A stretch of 64,000 nt of DNA from Cristatella mucedo (Eukaryota; Bryozoa; Phylactolaemata; Cristatellidae), in assembly GCA_009760855.2 (NCBI GenBank), contig WPIO01000025.1, forward strand, positions 663,001-727,000, in the 5' to 3' direction. Both the position numbers and the translations under genes were made by a program. Below the pieces are notes generated by a model. The model was not told where the DNA came from. It made no database searches and saw nothing but the letters and a program-made list of their open reading frames with translations. Below are positions 23,435-34,189 of the stretch, in pieces. Within the stretch, counting starts at the first letter, position 1, and every line of letters starts with the position of its first letter.

Positions 23435-24060
23435 TGGACTAAGCTGCTTACAGCTGGTGCAAAGCTCTGCAGCTAAACTTGTCTCACGTGAGCTTTGCAT
23501 TTTCCAAATCACACCACTTCTCACCGACCTGCCATTTCTCCAAGTCAAGCATTGCATTGACTTCTAGGTTTTGTCACTCACTTTTTGGTCATTTAATTCT
23601 TTTGCTCCATCCTACCTATGAGATCTACTCCCCCAATAGGTTAAGTATCGTACTACCCATTTTTTGAAATCTAACTGTTAATCTATACTTCGTACAACCC
23701 TCACATCCTTTGGAGACCATGCCTTTAGTTCGTATGCTCCAAAAGCCTGGAACTCCCTCCCGACTTGTGTCACGACATCTCCTTACTTGACCATATTTAA
23801 AAAGAAACTAAAACCGCATTTATTTATCAGTGGGACCCATGATTCGTCCATTATGAGCTCATGCGTTCTGACACTATGCAGGCTTCCATTAACCAGACTT
23901 GCATGCTGACCTTGAGCATGTTACCCTAACCATTTTATACTTCCTACCAATTGAGCACGCTACCACTAACCGTTAGATCGTGCTTTCTTTGCAGAAAATG
24001 TAAAGCGTCTATAGAGATTGACTTCTCTGAGGGTGCTATATCTAATATATTACTAATATT
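23435..24060 (+). mobile_element. LINE 3' fragment
   Basis: Reads through QLVQSSAAKLVS..., TPLLTDLPFLQVKHCID-like and SLEVP... to the family 3' UTR (agcatgttaccctaaccat, gcagaaaatgtaaagcgtct, ttctctgagggtgcta). 5' truncated and broken by stops. Confidence 0.85.
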
Positions 24061-24095
24061 ACACTTATCTATTATCCTTAATGATAAGGATAATA

Positions 24096-24164
24096 TCATC
24101 CAGCCCTAGACCCTAAAACCTAAACCCTGAACCCAATCCTATACATAAACCCTAAGTCCAACCC
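24096..24164 (+). repeat. Degenerate telomere-like CCCTAA/CCCTAAA tract
   Basis: A short run with ccctagaccctaaaacctaa, accctga, ataaaccctaag and similar units of 6-8 bp. It lies between a LINE 3' end and a SINE. It may be an interstitial telomeric remnant or the imperfect tail of a neighbouring element. Confidence 0.4.
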
Positions 24165-24330
24165 GTGATGGCACACTAGGTAAGGTGCCTGCTGTACACG
24201 ACCTCGGTATCGAGGTCATTGGTTTGAATCCGGTGCACGGGTGATTCTTTATCGCAGCTACAAGCTATGGTGATAGCCGTAAGGGCTCTTCGGTCGCTAT
24301 ATACAAGAGGCCGTTAACTCAGCTGGTATT
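24165..24330 (+). mobile_element. tRNA-derived SINE copy
   Basis: Head gtgatggcacactaggtaag, B box region ggtttgaatcc, body gattctttatcgcagctaca and ctcttcggtcgctatataca. Moderately diverged. Confidence 0.82.
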
Positions 24331-24409
24331 CAATACGTGTGGGCCTTTGTAGGAGCATTTAACCGCCAGTATTCGCACCAATTAAAAACCAAGCATTTAA
24401 TATATGCCC

Positions 24410-24560
24410 TAAGCGTTGGCTATCGTATCAATGCTATTGTCACATTGCTTTGTACATATTTGAAGCCGTCAGAATCGGCTGTGGTGATTGATAAAGTCAG
24501 CATCTGCCTCTGAGACATTCATCGTTGATTGAGGCGAATACTCTAATCTAAAAGCTGGTG
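24410..24560 (+). repeat. Intron block shared with 52.6 kb and 55.1 kb
   Basis: The sequence around gaagccgtcagaatcggctg, gagacattcatc and aatactctaatct also occurs at 52620-52790 and 55125-55260. The last is the block that the hAT element split. Three copies suggest a dispersed repeat, or a second local duplication in unit B. Confidence 0.7.
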
Positions 24561-24896
24561 CTGCATGGAATAGTCTACCACTCAGCAACAAACTTCGCAG
24601 GCATTTGCGTGTAATTAGGTTCTTTCACGTATGGCTTTGTTCTCCTTCTTCGTCATACGCGATGTAATGAGGCCTATCACTCGGGTCGTGATACCGCTAA
24701 AATATATGCTGCACCTGTTATCAGTTAACATTTGGTTTTAAAATAGATGCTAACCTACTTACATTTGCTCAATCACTGGTGGCTGTTATCTCTAATGCAC
24801 TTGTTATCATAGTCGTTCCAAAGAATAATTTGTTTTTCGAAGGTAGAACTTCATCGCCTGCCATGCTATATATGCAATTCGTTCTCTTCTTTTCAG

Positions 24897-25160
24897 CTCA
24901 TCAGTGAGAATCAGGGCCGTTTCTTGGACATGCTTAATGAAGGCCTGGAGCCAGGTAGACAGGCTCAGCCGGTACCGTCAGCAGCTGCAGTCCCACCGGG
25001 TCCTGCTGCTGCTGCTGCTGCTGCTGCCGCAGTTGAACCTGGCACGTCGGGCGTCACACCCTTTGGTAGCAGCTCCGCCTACTGCAGTACTGGTGCAACT
25101 GCTGGTAGTGGACCGGCCTACTTACATGTGACTAGGCAAGAGCGAGAAGCCATCGAGGGA
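24897..25160 (+). pseudogene. RAD23-like exon (XPC-binding end, poly-Ala, UBA2 start)
   Basis: RAD23 shuttles ubiquitinated proteins to the proteasome and stabilises XPC in nucleotide excision repair. This 264-nt, phase 0-0 exon follows a good acceptor (ttctcttcttttcag) and ends at GGA|GTAAGG. It encodes LISENQGRFLDMLNEGLEPG, the end of the XPC-binding (STI1-like) domain, then a linker with nine alanines encoded by GCT/GCC repeats, then PAYLHVTRQEREAIE, the start of the second UBA domain. No upstream RAD23 exon (ubiquitin-like, UBA1) was found in this window, and no counterpart exists in unit B. It lies antisense within the FReD gene A intron, so I take it as a captured gene fragment; an exon of a larger plus-strand gene is the alternative. 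Confidence 0.8.
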
Positions 25161-25303
25161 GTAAGGCGAGGCATTGCCCAATCTTTTCTGCCTGCCCATG
25201 CTCATATTATACTGCTGCTTTAACTGGTGCTTAACGAGCAGATCGGATGGCACCTTCCTCCCATGGCAACCATTCCTAGGCACATTTTTTTGTCTGTTTA
25301 CAG

Positions 25304-25423
25304 CTCATGGCTCTGGGATTTGAAGAGAACTTTGCTTTGCAGGCATATTTTGCCTGTGACGAAAATTTCCACGGGTGGCGTTATTTGACTTTGTTTATTG
25401 AAGGCACCTGTAGACGGAAGTAG
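25304..25423 (+). pseudogene. RAD23-like exon 2 (UBA2), truncated
   Basis: After a 143-bp intron with acceptor gtttacag, the sequence continues the UBA2 domain in phase 0: LMALGFEENFALQAYFACDEN. The junction reads REAIEG-LMALGFEE, as in RAD23 (usually REAIERL). After DEN it departs from the family, which should continue EELAANFL; instead it reads FHGWRYLTLF and stops at TAG 25421-25423. The loss of the last UBA helix marks the right breakpoint of the fragment, near 25366. Confidence 0.78.
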
Positions 25424-25439
25424 TTTGTTGTTACTCCAT

Positions 25440-26430
25440 CTCATTTGAAAAGATTTGTTCGTAAAACAGTCTCAGCCTCTAATCTTATTTGATCCCTGTA
25501 AATGATAACTCAGTGCGAATATGACTAAAAAACAAAGGTCGGCTGTATGAAAAACTTTATTTATAAGGCGATCCCAGAGTGTTATTGGCGATCATCTGAC
25601 CTGAAATAAGAGAGTTAGTTGCTGCTGGAATCGTTCCCTCGACCTACGTCTCAAAGTGTGAGTAGCTTACCCGTGAGCTGCCACCTAGGTAATACATACC
25701 ACAATGACTGGCTAAATACCTCATAAGCCTCCCAGTACATACCGTAAATATATGTGTGGATCTAAATGCACCTCATATGTCCATATGTGTCTAAGATATA
25801 TCTAAACACACATGGGTGTGCACACGTGTGTAAGCACGCGTCTGGGTGAGAGGTATCCGAGTGTCGAGATTTATCTAGCTTTCATTAAACTGTGGAGCAC
25901 TAAAAGTATGGGCTACATCGGGATTTCAAAATTATGCACGTTCTTTGCTAATGAATAATCTTCCTTTGGAAATTTTCATTTCTAAACACCAGCTTGACTC
26001 TCTCTAAGCCGATGACCGCCAGTTCTTCACACCATTCGACCTTCTAAGCGTTGCTCACCACCCGTTCACACGATTTCTTTGCAGCCTTCATCGACGGCAT
26101 TCTAGCTAAAATGATCACTAACTGACTGAATCTTAATTACTATCAAACCAAATTTATTCGGAAATTCCTAATAGCACTCAAAATTTTAAATTCCCCATCC
26201 TTAGAATTGGTTCATCTAGCATCAGCCCCTTGACTTCATCTACTGTCAGAGCCTGTAATGCAACAACGACCTACCATTAAATGAGCATATTTCATCCGCT
26301 GTCAAGTCGGCTTCTGTTTAGTGAAAGAGATTCGCCAAAATAATTGCCTGCTTAGGCAAGAGGAAGGCTGCTAATATATCTCGACCATTTGCGACTTTAC
26401 TTCTAGATTACTGCAGATAGCAATATTTAC
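25440..26430. other. Gene A intron, homologous to 57440-58450
   Basis: Noncoding. It aligns in order with unit B (for example ctgtaaatgat..., tcccagagt..., gcatacc/gtaaatat...cctgca). The TG run of unit B (57771) corresponds to a short TG/CA-rich stretch here near 25810. Confidence 0.65.
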
Positions 26431-26439
26431 GACTCATGG

Positions 26440-26760
26440 CCTGCAGTCAGCTGCAGCACCCGCACAACTTAGAGGTTTCTCTGGTTCGTGAAAAATTTCA
26501 TAGCAGCCACATCAAATCGTCTCTCGCTGAACTTCACGGCCTCCATATCAAGCATCTAGTCAATTTCAAGATCCTCTGTCTGGCTTACGGGAGGCTCAGC
26601 TTACTATCACAGGCCTATTGTTTGGATCGTGTTGCATTTCCTGTGTTTGGATGCACCATCGGCTACTCACCATCGAGTCATCTAGCCGTCCCTCCCATTA
26701 AATCAAAATTTGACGGTGATCGAACCTCCAGATCGTATGCATGAAAGTCTGAAGCTGGCT
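26440..26760 (+). pseudogene. LINE C-terminal remnant, shared with unit B
   Basis: Reads ...LHGLHIKHLVNFKILCLAYG..., ...FGCTIGYSPSS...VPPIKSKFDGDRTSRSYA, a worn form of the LINE end ('HWLPVKxRIxFKIL', 'KTFGDRSFxxxAPKLW'). The copy at 58450-58790 aligns with it, so it predates the duplication. Confidence 0.65.
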
Positions 26761-26769
26761 TCGGGCTAG

Positions 26770-29090
26770 GATGGCTACCTGCGAGGACCTTGCACGTTCT
26801 TTGAGTCTTTGACGCATCTGTTCAAGTGAGCTTTCCCTTCGTACCGGTGAACTTACTTTTTGTTCGTGCCTTCTCTGGGTTCTTACCAGTGCTTAATTCA
26901 GTACAATTTTTTTCTGACAATCAAGCTCTCTATTCACATGACGTCTAGGGTGTGAAATCTGTCAGTAGGTAAAAGGCATGTGCTAAATTAGACTAAAATC
27001 TCTTTTTCTCAAGGCAAAGTTTTTAATACATTCAGCTCTATATGTTTTTTTTGTATCAAATCTTTGCCATGACTTGCTTAGCAGTTGTATACGGTGAGCC
27101 AGAGGTCCTATCGAAAGGCTCCCCAGAATGTTGTCGTGTTAGCTTCAGCATGCTAACCATGCATGCTGACTGTACACGATTATTTTTGGCTTTCGCGCTT
27201 TTCTTCAAGCCTGATACCCTGCATATATATATAGCCCTTAGTTATTAAATATTGGGCGGTGATATTTAAAGCCTCTGAAATTTTATTTTGAAAAGATTTT
27301 ATTCTGCAAATCAAGGCCATCAATTATTTCCTCACGTTACATTTAATATGCGGAGAAGCTTTAGATTTTCCAAATTGTGCATGAAGCCAAATTGATTACC
27401 CAACTAAATGTGAAGAAAATCAAAGCAGCTAATTTCGCGGTTTCTAATAGATTCAAAATTAGTTTTGGTTTTAAAGAATAGATCTTCCTATATCCATCAG
27501 AAAAAAATGAGAATTATCAGACGTTTCACGTACCATATCTTGAAAATTTCATTTAATGGCTGCAGCGGGCACTTCTTCAGAAATGCTCATTGGTAGACAC
27601 GCGGTTTTTGAGCATGAGCAGAAGCATTCAAGCCTGTTTCCAGACCATACGAGTAATTGGCAGGACAGATATACTAAAAAACCAACCGATTAATATTTCT
27701 CCTCAGAAAATCCGTGGAACCATATAGAACTGCTTTGCATGTCTGGGAAAACATCAGATTCACCAAAACCATGAAGAAATGAATGCATTAAGAAATTTTC
27801 CTTGACATAGAGAGATTTTAGTTCAAATTAGTACATGCCTGTAAGCAACTGGCCGGTTCCGTAGCATAAATGTCATTTAAAAACCACATATAATTTCTTA
27901 TTAATTAGAAAAAGTTGTTTAGTTGCATTTTTTACATCCTGCCTAATCTTTGATATCTTGAAATTATATGGCTAAAATAATCTCTTAAGCTCCTTAAAAA
28001 ATGTATTTCCTTTAAGGCACCATGTAATGTCTTTGTATCAATTTTGTCATTTTTATTAAGTCCTTTACGGCCGCTGTTACAACATTTCCGACGTGGTTGT
28101 TGAAATAAATGTTTCGCGAGAGTCATACTTCATTCATTCCGCAATGATTATTCTTCAAATCCAGTCTGCTAAACATCATATGCTTAAGCAGTTGCGACTG
28201 TTTTTATTATCCTTAAATTTCCCAGAGACTGAAAACAGCGTCATTTAGAAAGTTTCACGACATGAGAAAATCGATTTTGGATCAGGCACGATTTGGCAGA
28301 AATATTGCTATTCCTCGCAAATTTTTTTATTCTTCTAATTTCGCTCTGACTCAGTAAATCGTTTGATTTTCGCCAGCAGTACTATGGTCACCTATCTAAT
28401 CCATATAAAGCTAAATTTACTTCAAATAGATCTTTTTGAGCATGGCCTAATAGTTTGGTAATGTCCCGCAGGGATGTCTCACATCTGCTTGCCCTGCAAG
28501 ACGTGACAATAATACTCTAGCATTATTATTAGGTATGGTGGTTCTGATGATGGAATTAGTGCAATTTGGGAACAAGCTTCAGCTACGCTATTGAATAAAG
28601 CACAAAAGTGGTTGGCCAACGCGTTTAGAAATATTCAGACCTGCTAGCCCGACTTAAAAAACTCGTAACCTGTTTCTCGCAATGCCGGTGCTCGAATGAC
28701 CGGTAAACTGCAAAATTATTTCTAGCAACAGGCCTTGAAGCCATTGTGACCTTGCAGGAGCGATCGTATAATCTACACAGAGCTCTTGGTGCACAAGGGC
28801 GTTAATGCGAACCGATTATCCACTTGAGTACCAGTGGTTCTATTTACTGGTCCGGATTAATCTTATGACAAGACTATACGTTGATTTTGGCTCCCGGTCC
28901 TCATTCTCTGCCTTCATCTCTGAAACCCAGAGAATATCCAAAGCAACAGCTTGGCCTAATTCATCAAGGGAACCTTGAAGAATATGGAAACTCCACGAAG
29001 ATCTGGTTTTAAGGGATTCGGCACAATCTACTCCGAGCGCCAGGCGCTCCCAGAAGTTATAGGTATCCGATTATCTGCTAGAGTCCCGGT
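26770..29090. other. Gene A intron, homologous to 58800-60150
   Basis: No gene recognised. Several blocks match unit B in order (catgctaaccatgcatgctg at 27150 with 58993, gggaacaagcttc at 28568 with 59608, cgaccgtata/cgatcgtataatctacaca at 28762 with 59901). Confidence 0.65.
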
Positions 29091-29094
29091 GGTT

Positions 29095-29425
29095 ATAATA
29101 ATAATAATAATAATGCATTTGCAAAGCACCCTCCGAGAACTTAATCTCTTTCTAGAGCCTTTACATGTGCTTTGGAGAAAGCAAAATCGAATGATTGATG
29201 GTAACATCCGAAAGCAGCAGGCATATTGTAGACAGGTACATGCACACGAGAATGAATTGGCAATACCCATCAAATGTTGTAATAAACAGGTGCGTTTTAA
29301 GCTTCTTTTTAAATGTCGCCATGCCAAGGGTAGTTGTGACATTCGTTAGTAATGAGTTCCAGGCGTTTAGGGCCTACGAACTAAAGGCACGGTCTCCAAA
29401 AGTTTGGAGGTATCTGCCTTGATGC
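29095..29425 (-). mobile_element. LINE 3' end, minus, unit A only
   Basis: Begins with a (TAA)n tail (ataataataataataatgca), then gcaccctccgagaacttaat, acatgtgctttggagaaagc and, further in, cggtctccaaaagtttggagg, the reverse complement of the LINE 3' end. Unit B (about 60140) lacks it. Related sequences aactccacgaagat... and attccacgaaggt... flank it and may be the target duplication. Confidence 0.8.
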
Positions 29426-29619
29426 CTGGCTCCTATTCAATATCTTCGGCAAGAGCTCAGGCTGAGTAAGCAACTTAAACACAAAGATTACCAAGATTCC
29501 ACGAAGGTGCCGTTTCAAAGCATTCGTTCTGGAATTTTGGATCAAGATGCTTAATAATTTTTCCTTGAACTTTTTTAAACAATTTAATTTGTGTGCCTAT
29601 TTGCTATTCGTTTTAAAGG

Positions 29620-29715
29620 GTCCGTAGAGCTTAGCACAGGGGAAACTTCAGGTCATGTGATTGAGTCCTGCATCAGCAATCCTTTGTTACCCACTGCAAG
29701 GGGTGATGATAGATT
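29620..29715 (+). mobile_element. Worn SINE-like fragment, shared with unit B
   Basis: A faint head (gcttagcacaggggaaac), B box-like ttgagtcctgc and aatcctttgttacccactgc follow the SINE order. The copy at 60247-60340 aligns, so it predates the duplication. Confidence 0.5.
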
Positions 29716-30194
29716 TTTGATTTGCATCATCTGATCTTTACTTGTTTCATTTTATGAATACATCTTCATATTTAAATTTATCTAGAAATGACTAGCAGTT
29801 TTCTTTCTTATAATGTGAGTATCAGCTTCTGCTGTTAACCGCTGAGCACATCCAGCTTACAGTCCTGCTAATGGAGCCATTTCAACTTTTGATGCAAAGT
29901 AGAGTAAACTACAAACTCTGATCAATCCGGTAACCTCTACCGTCTGTCATGCGATACGCAGTGTGTGTCGAATTACTGCAACTGCACGGAGTGAAAAATT
30001 CCAAAACGCTCCTGTTGAGATGGCAGTGGTATAGGTAGTGGAGGTGCTCAGGGCGTGCAAAAAAGAACAAGAAAGGGCACAGTAGAGGTACGCTAAGACC
30101 GATTGAGTTGCTTTGTTCTTGAATTAATTATTAAAACTTCTCGGAATTCACAGACCTCTTGTTATGTAGTGCAATTTGTTTCCTGTTCTGCATG

Positions 30195-30350
30195 AATGGC
30201 ACACTAGGTAAGGTGGTTGCTTTTCACGACCTCGGGACCGAGGCCGTGAGTTTGAATGCTGCGATGGGCAATCCTTTATCTCTGCTGCAAGCGGTGGTGA
30301 TGGCCGTGAAGGCTCTTCTGTCGCTATACAAAAAAGGCTGTCAAATCAAA
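30195..30350 (+). mobile_element. tRNA-derived SINE copy, unit A only
   Basis: Head aatggcacactaggtaaggt, B box tttgaatgc, body atcctttatctctgctgcaa, gcggtggtgatggccgtgaa and ctcttctgtcgctatacaaa. It sits directly before the LINE at 30.42 kb; unit B has neither. Confidence 0.88.
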
Positions 30351-30419
30351 GTTGCTGACTACCGAGCGAGAAACATAGTAAAACTCTGCAAATTTCGGCC
30401 CGCTCCGAGAGGAGCCGGA

Positions 30420-32395
30420 AACGGTTAGTGGAGCGCCTTACCTGAGAATCCTGGTGCTGATCTAGCTGATCGCTTCTATCGATTCTTTGTCCAGAAGATA
30501 GACAAGATCGGGTAGGAAATCCCTGCGATGGCAGCGTTCCCCCTAGAATGCATTCCCCTCGATCATTGGCTGCACCTTAATGCCTAGATTTAAGCAGGTC
30601 ACTAGTGATCTCGTCATGAAGTACATATCCGAATCGAAGAAGACAGCAAGTCTTTTGGAACCTATTCCCACTGTCCTGCTCCTACGTTGCATGGATCTTC
30701 TGCTGCCATGCATAACTAACATCATTAATATGTCTTTAGTCTCAGGTCATGTCCCAGCACCTTTCAAAAAAGCTGTAGTCAGGCCACTTCTCAGGAAAGC
30801 GACGCTAAACCAAGTGAACTTGAGCAACTACCGCTCAGTCTCCCTTCTACCGTTTCTACCAAAGACATTGGAATGAGTCGTGGCGGACCAGTTGAACTTT
30901 CTTATTGAAACTTCAAACTTTGCTAGCAATTTCCAGTCTGGCTTTAGAGCTAATCACTCCACAGAATCATCATTACCTAAGAGTGTACAACGACCTACTT
31001 AGGAATGCAGACATGAGTAGAATCTCTCTGCTTGTTTTGCTCGATCTTTCGCCAGCTTTTGATATTATCGATCACAAAGATCTTCTAAAGCATCTCTCAT
31101 CATGCCTGGGCATCACTGGCACTGCTCTGCAATGTTTCAGATCCTATCTCAGTGGGAGACTCCAGAGCATTGACATGAATAGACAAAAATCATCCGAGGT
31201 ACCTCTCAAATATGGGGTACCTCAGGGTTCCCTGCTAGGTCCGGTTCTTTTAGCGGTTAATACTCTGCCTCTTGCTGATGGGATTGCCAAGCACGATTTA
31301 GGCTTTCATTCAATGCGGATGACACTCAGTTGTACCTTTGCTTTGATCCCTCCCACCCTCGAATGCGTTTAATTCTCCCAACTCCCTTGCTGCATTTATT
31401 GATGACATCTGCACATGAGTGGCAGCAAATTTCCTAAAATTAAATTATTATGAAACTAACTTACTTGTTATGAGCAAACCAAGTATGATTCAGAAATTGG
31501 AAAGGCTGACGCTCAAAATTGGCTCTGCCAGCACAACTCCAATTGCATCTGCACGAAATCTAGTTGTTGTGTTCCAAAGTGACCTTTTGTTAGACGAGAA
31601 CATCAGATAGACAGTCAAGTCTGCCTACTTTCAGCAATATAACATTGCTCAAATTTGGGCTTGTTTAGATAAGGATATCGCAACTATGTCCATGCATTTG
31701 TGACATCCCGTCTTGACTTATGTAACTCACTTCTTGCTGGCCTACCAGCATGTGCAATCAGGCGTTTTCAGCTGGTGCAAAACTCTGCAGCTAGGCTTGT
31801 CTGTCGTGAGCGTCGCAGTTGCCACATTACACCAATTCTCGCCGACCTGTACTGGCTAACAGTCAAGCAACGGATTGACTTCAAAGTTTTGTCACTCAAT
31901 TTTAGGTCCTTTCATACTTTGGCTCCAGCCTACCTATGAGGTATACTGCCCCACCAGGCCAAGCATCGTACCACCCGCTTTTCGGAATCCAACAGTTTAC
32001 CAATACCTCGTACAAGCCTCAAATCTTTGGAGACCGTACATTTAGTTTCGATGCTCTCAAAGCCTGGAACTCACTACCGAATTGCGTCAGAACATCCCCT
32101 GACTTGTCCACATTTAAAAAGAACTTAAAACACGCCTGTTTAGTACATCATTTAGTGTGTCCCTTTGTTTCGTCCTTCTTGTGCTTATGCGTGCGACACT
32201 GTGCATGCTGCCACTAACCACACTTGCATGCTGACCCTGCGCATGTCACCCTTAACCATGTTATTCATGTTGTTCATCAAGCATGATACTACTCACCATT
32301 CAATTGCGTTTCCCTTGCAGCAAATGTAAAGCACTAAGACAGAGATGGAATTCTGTGAAAGTGCTTTATCAAGTGCATTATTATTATTATTATAA
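30420..32395 (+). mobile_element. 5'-truncated L2/CR1-like LINE, unit A only
   Basis: Starts in the connector (LPENPGADLADRFYRFFVQKI-like) and continues through SLVSGHVPAPFKKAVVRPLL and NYRSVSLLPFLPKTLE, RT motifs LLDLSPAFDIIDH (A), KYGVPQGSLLGPVLL (B, intact PQGS), a frameshifted YADD region at about 31310, the thumb ([27 protein letters not shown]) and the 3' UTR, ending gtgcattattattattatta. Stops and frameshifts occur throughout. It has the same structure as the copy at 11.3 kb without the simple-repeat insertion. Confidence 0.92.
30580..31372 (+). pseudogene. LINE RT domain, frameshifted
   Basis: Two overlapping frames carry the RT: 30580-30876 with the pre-motif block and 30905-31372 with motifs A and B. 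The frame is lost just before motif C, where deletion of a base near 31310 turns FHFYADDT into FHSMRMTLS. In the 11.3 kb copy the same place reads HFYADDTQLY. Confidence 0.88.
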
Positions 32396-32399
32396 CCAC

Positions 32400-33430
32400 T
32401 ACAATTAAATTAATTTAGTTACTCAAACTGGGGGTTACAAGCGGTTAGTGGAAGCAGAGCTTGCTGCTCTCCTCTACTGCCAGCCAATAAATACAATAAT
32501 AAAAAAAAATAAAAAAATACAATATAATAAAATTAAATAAAATAAATACAATAAATCCTCTACTGCCAGCCTAATCAATACAGGAGCAATTAGTTAAAGC
32601 AAAGTGGAGGGTAATGCGAGAGAGAGAGCACATCGATCAAAGCTGCAGCGGCGGCTTAATATGTTGAACGCCTCTTGTAGCCGGTAAGTTGATCTATAGC
32701 ACTATTCTCGCCCTTAAGACCTGCGTCGTTAATTGCAGGCACGCTAAGGAAGTGCTGAGACTGGATTACTGCTCTTTTCACGAGCTTCCCTCAGAAGACA
32801 CCTGGTTGAAGCCCACGAGCAAAACTATGAATTTAATAACAGTAATGCCTTCTTTCAGCATGTAGCTGCCTTCCTAACTGAGTGCCCACTACAAAATTAT
32901 CTCTCCCGTTTTCTGAAAAAATACTCCATGTTTAAGAAACTATTAGTATCACTATTATTACCATTAATGTCAGTATCGGCACCAACGTAATACATCCGAA
33001 GATCGCGGTCTTAATCTTTCAGTCGGTAAATCAGTGGTCCTGGCAATCACCTGGTTTGGCAATCACGACAATATCTTCTTTGGCAAGCACGATTTTGTTT
33101 TTTGCACGAGAGCGTGTGGCTGGCTGCGGGCTCCACGCTTGTTACTGGTAGGTTGGCAAGACTGAAATTGCGATCCAATCTCCGATCATTCTTTCTTAGC
33201 TGGCTTTCCCACCGTCGAACGTGCAGCAGCTGTACCTTGGCCTTCGAGTTGAGATGAAGCTGTACCCACTGACTGCTGCAGGCCGTGTAGCCCGTCTGAG
33301 GCTGTCATCCTTCACTACACTAACGACTCGGACGTGCTACAAAAATACGGGCGTTCTTCATTGCTACCATGCCCTTCTACCGTAGGTTGATCAATGACCA
33401 TTGCTTCAACGCAGTGGACTCACCCGCCAG
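32400..33430. other. Gene A intron, AT-rich tract and block shared with unit B
   Basis: 32480-32570 is a very A/T-rich tract flanked by two copies of cctctactgccagcc. 32630-32950 aligns with 60960-61265 of unit B. No gene recognised. Confidence 0.6.
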
Positions 33431-33439
33431 TCTCCTATC

Positions 33440-34177
33440 GAAGCCCCTGCTTCTGCTTAATTGGTTGCAAGTATTCTGTACGCAGGCTAGGTTCGGTTGG
33501 CTGGGATAGGACGGTTGTAACATGGTAAGGGTCACCGGCTAGGCCGGGGTCTGGCCTATGGCATGTGAGGTGACGAGGGGTCACCGGGGATCTTGAATAG
33601 GAGAAGTAGGCCGAGTAAGTGGTGGTGTTGGAGGCTCCCGGTCTCGCCGAGTTATGCACCTGCATAGCTGCAGGCGATGTGGCCACGCACGCAAGGCAAC
33701 GAGTGCCCAAGGCCCTAGCGGAGCTGGATAGCAGGCTGTTGTGATTTGTATATTCACTCCCCGTGTATCCTGTTCGTGGGCCCCGTGAGTTGGCTATTTC
33801 GGCGGAAGCTCTCGACGGTGGTGGACGTCTGCTCCGTCTATCCCAGAGTACTCAGCTAGCCAGGTCTTGGACGGCGTACGCGTGTACTGGTGGAACGGAG
33901 TCCTGAGTCGGTGTAACTGTGGAAACCCATTGAGAACTAAGGCGTTTGTTCGCGCTTGCTGCGTCATCTCACGCCCCTCTAGTTTACCTTGTATATGACC
34001 TTCCCCTGTGGACTTGTTTAGTTCCCCTGTCGTTGTTGGCGAATGCGATATTATAAAGAGGTCTAACCTGACGGCCGCTTGTCTTATCCCAGCTCATCGG
34101 CTTGGCGAGCAGCAGCTTGGCCGGAGTATGGCGGGGCTTGGCGGGAAATAGCCTCTGACCCCTGGAAATCAGCTACA
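33440..34177 (-). mobile_element. LTR-like element, copy 2, minus
   Basis: Inverted copy of 16409-17174. Minus-strand start is tgtagctgatttccaggggt at 34177 and the TATA-like equivalent is cctctttataata near 34060. The minus frame 33710-33435 keeps NSARPGASNTTTYSAYF in the same frame as copy 1. Ends differ slightly, so the right boundary is approximate. Confidence 0.55.
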
Positions 34178-34189
34178 ATTCTAGGAGTA

